Shown here: in pieces, positions 23,060 to 26,891 of the stretch
Layout: the number at the start of each line of letters is the position of its first letter
How positions within the stretch are numbered: the first letter of the stretch is position 1
DNA from: an uncultured Slackia sp.
GTDB lineage: Bacteria > Actinomycetota > Coriobacteriia > Coriobacteriales > Eggerthellaceae
NCBI GenBank assembly: GCA_934646845.1
Contig: CAKUEV010000004.1
Coordinates: 1 to 26,891 of the forward strand
Direction of reading: 5' to 3'
Length of the DNA stretch: 26,891 nucleotides
Program-made: the position numbers and the translations under genes
Notes under the pieces: generated by a model
What the model was told of the DNA's origin: nothing
The model's input: only the letters and a program-made list of their open reading frames with translations
Database searches by the model: none

Positions 23060-26000
23060 CTATTGTATCGCAGAGCCCACAACGCCTCGGCGCAGCGCCT
23101 CGATAGCCTCGGCGCGCGTGCATTTCACGATGTTTTTCGACGGAAGAGAGCGCAAGAACACCTTTCCGTAGCCCTTCGTAACCAAACGCTTATCGGCCAG
23201 CACAAGGGTGCCGGAATCGGTTTGCGAGCGAATAAGGCGTCCAGCCGCCTGCTTCACCTCGATAACCGCCTGGGGCAGGGTATAGTGCGACCACGCGCTT
23301 GAATCGCGCACGGCGCGCTCGCACGACAGCGGGTCGGTCGGTTTGGCGAACGGCAGCTTTGGAATAACCACGCCTTTCAGCGTGGCGCCGGGGGCATCGA
23401 AACCCTCCCAGAAGCTCTTCAAGGCAAACAGCGACAAATGCTCGTCTTTCAGGAAGTCGTCTCGCAAGCCCTTCGTGGAAACGCCCCATTTTTGGCACAC
23501 GAGGCGCAGGCCCGCCTCTTTCAGCGAAGGGTCGACGGCGCCGAAACACTCTTCCATCTCGCGGCGATTCGTGAACAGCGTGAGCATGCTTCCATTTTGG
23601 GCGAGATGTGCTTGGGTAAGGAAATCCTCGAGGGTTTCAAGGTAGCCAGGCTGGTTGGGCTCGGGAATATCGGTAAGCACAAGCACCTGCATGTTTTCGT
23701 CGAAGTCGTAGCTCGAGCCCAGCATGCATGTGTTCGCCTGCGATTCCTCGGTTTCACCAAGACCCATAGCACTCAGGAAGTTCTTGAAATCGTCGCCGAC
23801 AGCGATAGTTGCGCTCGCGTAGACCACGGAATGCGTTTTCTCATAGAGCGTCTCGTCGAGCGTGGCGCCGATATTCACAATGAGGGCCTCAAGGCATTCG
23901 GCCACGCGCTCGGGTTTACGCGAGAGCTTCGCCGCGTACACGTAATTCTGGTCGACCTTATTCAGAATAAGGTCGCACGCCTGCAGCATGCCCTTCGCGT
24001 CGATAACCACTGTGGCGACATCGCGCTGCACGTCGGCCACGCCATCGACGCCCTCGAGGAATGCGACGAGCTCGCTGGCCGCCGCGACGAGCTTTTCGGC
24101 CGACTCTTGGAATTTCTTGCCGTATTCGCGCAGGCCCGCAAACTGCTGGCTCGCACGCACCTCGTCGTTGATCCACAGCTCGATATTCTCGTAGTTGCGA
24201 TTCTGGCGGTTCGTATCGCACGCCACCAGGTCTTTCATATGATGAGAGAAGGCGATGGCGTCGGCCGAGAACATGCGTCCGACCTTGGCTGCCTTTTTAG
24301 TGAGGCCATAGAACAGCGAGCTTGCCTCGGGCATCGACGCTTCATTCACAGGAGCGCGGCGCTCAAGACGCACGAAGGGGTTGCGTTTTGCATCGGTCGC
24401 GGCCAGGCGGTTCGCAAGGCGCACGATTTCGGCGGCATCGAGCTTCACGGCGAGCGCACGGCGAGCTTCGGCTTCGGCGCCATGCGCCTCATCGACTACC
24501 CAATAGCGCGTCGGAGGCAGCAAGAAGCCTTCGGCCGCAAGGTCGCAGAAGAACAACGAGTGGTTCGTCACGAGCACGTTCGCCGATTCGGCGCGCTTGC
24601 GCAGGCCATGCACGAAGCATTGTGGACCAAAGAAGGGGCATTTGCGCTTCAAACACTCGCGCGACGTGGTGGTAATGGCGTAGCGGGGAAGCACACGGTA
24701 ATCGAGTTTCAGGCCATCCATGTCGTCGTATTCGGTTTGTTCGATATAGGAAAGCAGTGCGGCAATCGAGGGCGCCTGGCTTACGTCTTTGCCCGTCACA
24801 TTCACCGTGCGCGCGCCGTCGCTTACGATATGCGACACCTTCCGCATGCACGGGTAGTGCGAGAAGCCTTTCAGGGCCACGTACGAAAGGTCGCCTGCGC
24901 CAGCCTTGGCAAGCGTATCTTTCAGCAGCGGCAATTCCTTATAAACGATTTGGTCAAGCAGTGCATTGGTTTTCGTAGCCACGCCGATGCGCGACCCGCT
25001 GCGAAGGGCACCAAGGGCTGAAGGCAGAAGGTATGCCATCGATTTGCCGACGCCCGTGCCCGCTTCAACCACCAAATTCGTGCTCGTCGAAAACGCCTTG
25101 AGCACCTCTTTGGCCATAACGACCTGCTCGTCGCGCGGTTCGAAATCTTCGTACAGGCTGCCAACCAGGCCATCGGGAGAAAACGCCGCCTCGATTTCCT
25201 CGGTTGCGGGAAATTCCATAGGCAAATCTTCGGAAAGAGCACCAGGCGCAGGGTTTTCGGAAGGCGGTTTCGTCTGATTTGCCTGATTTGATTGAGAAAA
25301 ACGGCCTCGGCGCATAGCCGAAAGCGAAAACGGGAAGGTTTCGGTCTTCGCGCCCGCCGCCGATCGGGCCTGATCGCGCTGCTGTGCCGCGATAAGCGAG
25401 AACACCGCGCCCGTCGACCATTCTTCAAGGGGTGTGAGCCTGGAAATGAATTCCACCAAATCGTTCGGCATGTCGTTCACAGCTGCCAAAAGAATGCGAT
25501 ACACGGCGCACAGCGCTTCAACATCGGCATCGGCGCGATGGGTCGAGATAGGAGCATCGAACGCATGCACCAAATCGATAAGGCGATGCGATTTCAGTCG
25601 CGGAAGCGCGATGCGCGCCAAATCGAGCGAATCAATCCAGAGGTTTTCCTTCAAACACGCGCCGCCCGCGTTTTTCGTCACAAAATGGCGGTCGAATGCG
25701 GCATTATGCGCGACGAGCGTGGCGTCGCCCACGAATTGCGCGAGCTGCTCGCACGCCTCGACGGGCGAAGGCGCATCGGCGACGTCGGTGTCGAAGATAT
25801 TGGTGAGGTGCGAAATCTCATCGGGAATTGGTTTGCCGGGATTCACGAACGTCACGAACCATTCGGTGATTTCGCCGCGTTCGAGGCGGGCGGCTGCGAT
25901 TTGCGTGAGTTCGTCTTTTCGCTCGGAAACGCCCGTGGTTTCAGTGTCGATAACCACGATATTGCGGTCGAGGTCCCCGTAATCGGCGTGCAAAGCTTGC

Positions 26001-26092
26001 GTTTTTAGCGCGGCATAACGCGCCACCACATCGGCGGGCGTGCCATCGGTCACAAAGTCGTATACACTCGTGTGTTGATCGTCTATTTGCAT
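23060..26092 (-). CDS. dinG: DnaQ-type exonuclease fused to DinG-family helicase
   Basis: This fusion of about 1010 residues joins a DEDDh 3'-5' exonuclease to an XPD/DinG superfamily 2 helicase, which unwinds damaged or R-loop/D-loop DNA. The exonuclease motifs are VVIDTETTG (D49, E51), VAHNAAFDRHF, and HRADADVEAL. The helicase has Walker A EAGTGVGKS near residue 342, an iron-sulfur Cys set (one in HYPCMRK, three in ECLKRKCPFFGPQC) spread over about residues 414-477, and VVDEAHG near 534. C-terminal motifs include QAAGRLIRS. The iron-sulfur cysteines make it DinG-like rather than RecQ-like. I chose the ATG at 26092, with GGAAG seven nt upstream; an ATG at 26116 would add eight residues. It is divergent from the next gene. 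Confidence 0.93.
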   Translation of the reverse strand: MQIDDQHTSVYDFVTDGTPADVVARYAALKTQALHADYGDLDRNIVVIDTETTGVSERKDELTQIAAARLERGEITEWFVTFVNPGKPIPDEISHLTNIFDTDVADAPSPVEACEQLAQFVGDATLVAHNAAFDRHFVTKNAGGACLKENLWIDSLDLARIALPRLKSHRLIDLVHAFDAPISTHRADADVEALCAVYRILLAAVNDMPNDLVEFISRLTPLEEWSTGAVFSLIAAQQRDQARSAAGAKTETFPFSLSAMRRGRFSQSNQANQTKPPSENPAPGALSEDLPMEFPATEEIEAAFSPDGLVGSLYEDFEPRDEQVVMAKEVLKAFSTSTNLVVEAGTGVGKSMAYLLPSALGALRSGSRIGVATKTNALLDQIVYKELPLLKDTLAKAGAGDLSYVALKGFSHYPCMRKVSHIVSDGARTVNVTGKDVSQAPSIAALLSYIEQTEYDDMDGLKLDYRVLPRYAITTTSRECLKRKCPFFGPQCFVHGLRKRAESANVLVTNHSLFFCDLAAEGFLLPPTRYWVVDEAHGAEAEARRALAVKLDAAEIVRLANRLAATDAKRNPFVRLERRAPVNEASMPEASSLFYGLTKKAAKVGRMFSADAIAFSHHMKDLVACDTNRQNRNYENIELWINDEVRASQQFAGLREYGKKFQESAEKLVAAASELVAFLEGVDGVADVQRDVATVVIDAKGMLQACDLILNKVDQNYVYAAKLSRKPERVAECLEALIVNIGATLDETLYEKTHSVVYASATIAVGDDFKNFLSAMGLGETEESQANTCMLGSSYDFDENMQVLVLTDIPEPNQPGYLETLEDFLTQAHLAQNGSMLTLFTNRREMEECFGAVDPSLKEAGLRLVCQKWGVSTKGLRDDFLKDEHLSLFALKSFWEGFDAPGATLKGVVIPKLPFAKPTDPLSCERAVRDSSAWSHYTLPQAVIEVKQAAGRLIRSQTDSGTLVLADKRLVTKGYGKVFLRSLPSKNIVKCTRAEAIEALRRGVVGSAIQ

Positions 26093-26158
26093 TCGTGCAC
26101 TTCCGATTCGATTCATTCATCCATATGCGTTTTGCAGCCTACCACGAAAGGACGCCGC

Positions 26159-26818
26159 ATGACCTCTCATAAGCCCGGCGATATATATTTTGGCGAGTAT
26201 GCTCGCTTTTCCACCGTAGATAAGAAAATTGGAGCCGCGCTCGCGGGCCCCGATAATGCAGTGGGCGACATTGGCACCATCGAATTCGTGCTCGACGATT
26301 CGAAGCGGCAAATCGCGTGGCTCAAAAACCCTTACGGGCAACTGGTCGGCTTTCTGAACAACCACGATTCATACAACGCGGCCGTCATGGCGGCGAAAGG
26401 CTGGGAGCTGCATTACGTGTTGAGCTTTACCGCCTACAGCGAAGAGCCCGACCCGGGCGCGTATTGGGGTCAAGTCGCGCTTATCGCTTTCGCGCCGCGC
26501 TACGCCGACGAATTCAATACATTCCTGAAAGCCTTTGCGAAAGCTGCAGGCGATGGTTCTCGCCCCGACCCGAAACTCAACAACGACAGCATCGTTTCCG
26601 TGCTCGCCAACCCTTCAGCCTGGAAGCCTTCTTCCAAGGTGAAGATTCCGCGTGATTCGGGACGCACCGCAATTTTGAAAGACCACCGCAGCATGCACGA
26701 TTCGATGCTCGATGCCGCGCGGTCGAAAAAAGTGGGATGCTACGTCATTAGTTGGGCATTTATTCTGGCCCTCGTCACGCTCGTGGTATGGGCGCTCCGT
26801 AAATTCGGCCTTTTCTAA
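26159..26818 (+). CDS. Tail-anchored protein of unknown function
   Basis: I do not recognise this 219-residue protein. An alpha/beta cytoplasmic domain (about residues 1-125) includes 'AWLKNPYGQLVGFLNNHDSYNAAVMAAKGW' (quoted in two parts: AWLKNPYGQLVGF and LNNHDSYNAAVMAAKGW). A charged linker and a single C-terminal membrane helix (193-212, VGCYVISWAFILALVTLVVW) follow, with a short RKFGLF tail, so it should be tail-anchored with the bulk in the cytoplasm. The 'G.lvGfl......a..m..kGW' pattern faintly recalls HIRAN-type domains, but this is weak. The ATG at 26159 has AAAGGA with seven nt spacing; the frame extends upstream to 26072 without a better start and would overlap the divergent helicase gene. 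A terminator follows at the window edge. Confidence 0.75.
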   Translation: MTSHKPGDIYFGEYARFSTVDKKIGAALAGPDNAVGDIGTIEFVLDDSKRQIAWLKNPYGQLVGFLNNHDSYNAAVMAAKGWELHYVLSFTAYSEEPDPGAYWGQVALIAFAPRYADEFNTFLKAFAKAAGDGSRPDPKLNNDSIVSVLANPSAWKPSSKVKIPRDSGRTAILKDHRSMHDSMLDAARSKKVGCYVISWAFILALVTLVVWALRKFGLF

Positions 26819-26856
26819 GCCGTTCTAAGACATTTTCAAAGGCTCACCAGACTAAC

Positions 26857-26891
26857 GAGCCCTGCGGAGGAAAAACCCCACCGCAGGGCTC
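26857..26891 (+). terminator. Terminator (cut by window end)
   Basis: An 11-bp stem pairs GAGCCCTGCGG (26857-26867) with CCGCAGGGCTC (26881-26891) around a 13-nt A/C-rich loop. Any T tract would lie beyond the window. It starts 38 nt after the tail-anchored gene. Confidence 0.75.

Noticed and set aside
23438..25021. Open frame of 527 codons on the plus strand opposite the DinG gene
   Set aside because: It is antisense to a well-supported helicase with all motifs present; no recognisable domain and composition typical of reverse-frame shadows.

Overview
The window looks like chromosomal DNA of a GC-rich, gut- or oral-type actinobacterium of the class Coriobacteriia (Eggerthellaceae-like). This is inferred from base composition, from dense same-strand operons with 4-nt ATGA overlaps, and from the mix of type IV pilus, BspA-type leucine-rich repeat and MoxR/DUF58 genes. 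No rRNA or species marker is present, so the genus is uncertain.

Layout. (1) 2-3827, plus strand: the 3' part of a type IV pilus/pseudopilus operon, with a truncated PilC/GspF platform protein, four small single-pass proteins (some pseudopilin-like) and the PilT retraction ATPase, closed by a terminator. (2) 4017-16114, minus strand: seven colinear genes. Read 5' to 3' they are a soluble hybrid histidine kinase, a MoxR-type AAA+ ATPase, a DUF58 protein, a membrane transglutaminase-like protein, a secreted BspA-type leucine-rich-repeat protein of about 1180 residues, a GGDEF-REC-HD-GYP cyclic-di-GMP protein, and a lone Hpt phosphotransfer protein. The first five are tightly packed. A 159-nt gap with a G10 tract separates the last two. 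(3) 16363-17513: tRNA-Arg(ACG) on the minus strand, then on the plus strand a probably leaderless 5-formyltetrahydrofolate cyclo-ligase gene and tRNA-Gly(CCC). (4) 17494-18220: a gene-free, highly structured stretch. The 3' end of tRNA-Gly is repeated in a 188-189 bp tandem array whose two units share an RNA fold supported by compensatory changes; two further large hairpins follow. (5) 18223-26092, minus strand: a 49-residue DUF5679-like zinc-ribbon protein, a 1050-residue membrane protein with a degenerate M28 peptidase domain split by a huge disordered insert, a single-pass helical protein of unknown function, and a DnaQ-exonuclease/DinG-helicase fusion. (6) 26159-26818, plus strand: a tail-anchored protein of unknown function, followed by a terminator at the window edge.

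How the parts may work together (inference). The hybrid kinase has H and D phosphosites but no Hpt. An Hpt gene lies at the other end of the same block, next to a REC-containing cyclic-di-GMP enzyme, so a His-Asp-His-Asp relay could set cyclic-di-GMP levels. Cyclic-di-GMP commonly controls type IV pili, and a pilus operon converges on this block. MoxR/DUF58/transglutaminase trios are usually linked to maturation or quality control of envelope or secreted proteins, and the LRR protein encoded directly downstream is the obvious candidate client.

The strongest candidate for something undescribed is the tRNA-Gly tail array. It resembles in architecture the 178-bp repeats behind the E. coli tyrT tRNA gene, which give rise to rtT RNA.
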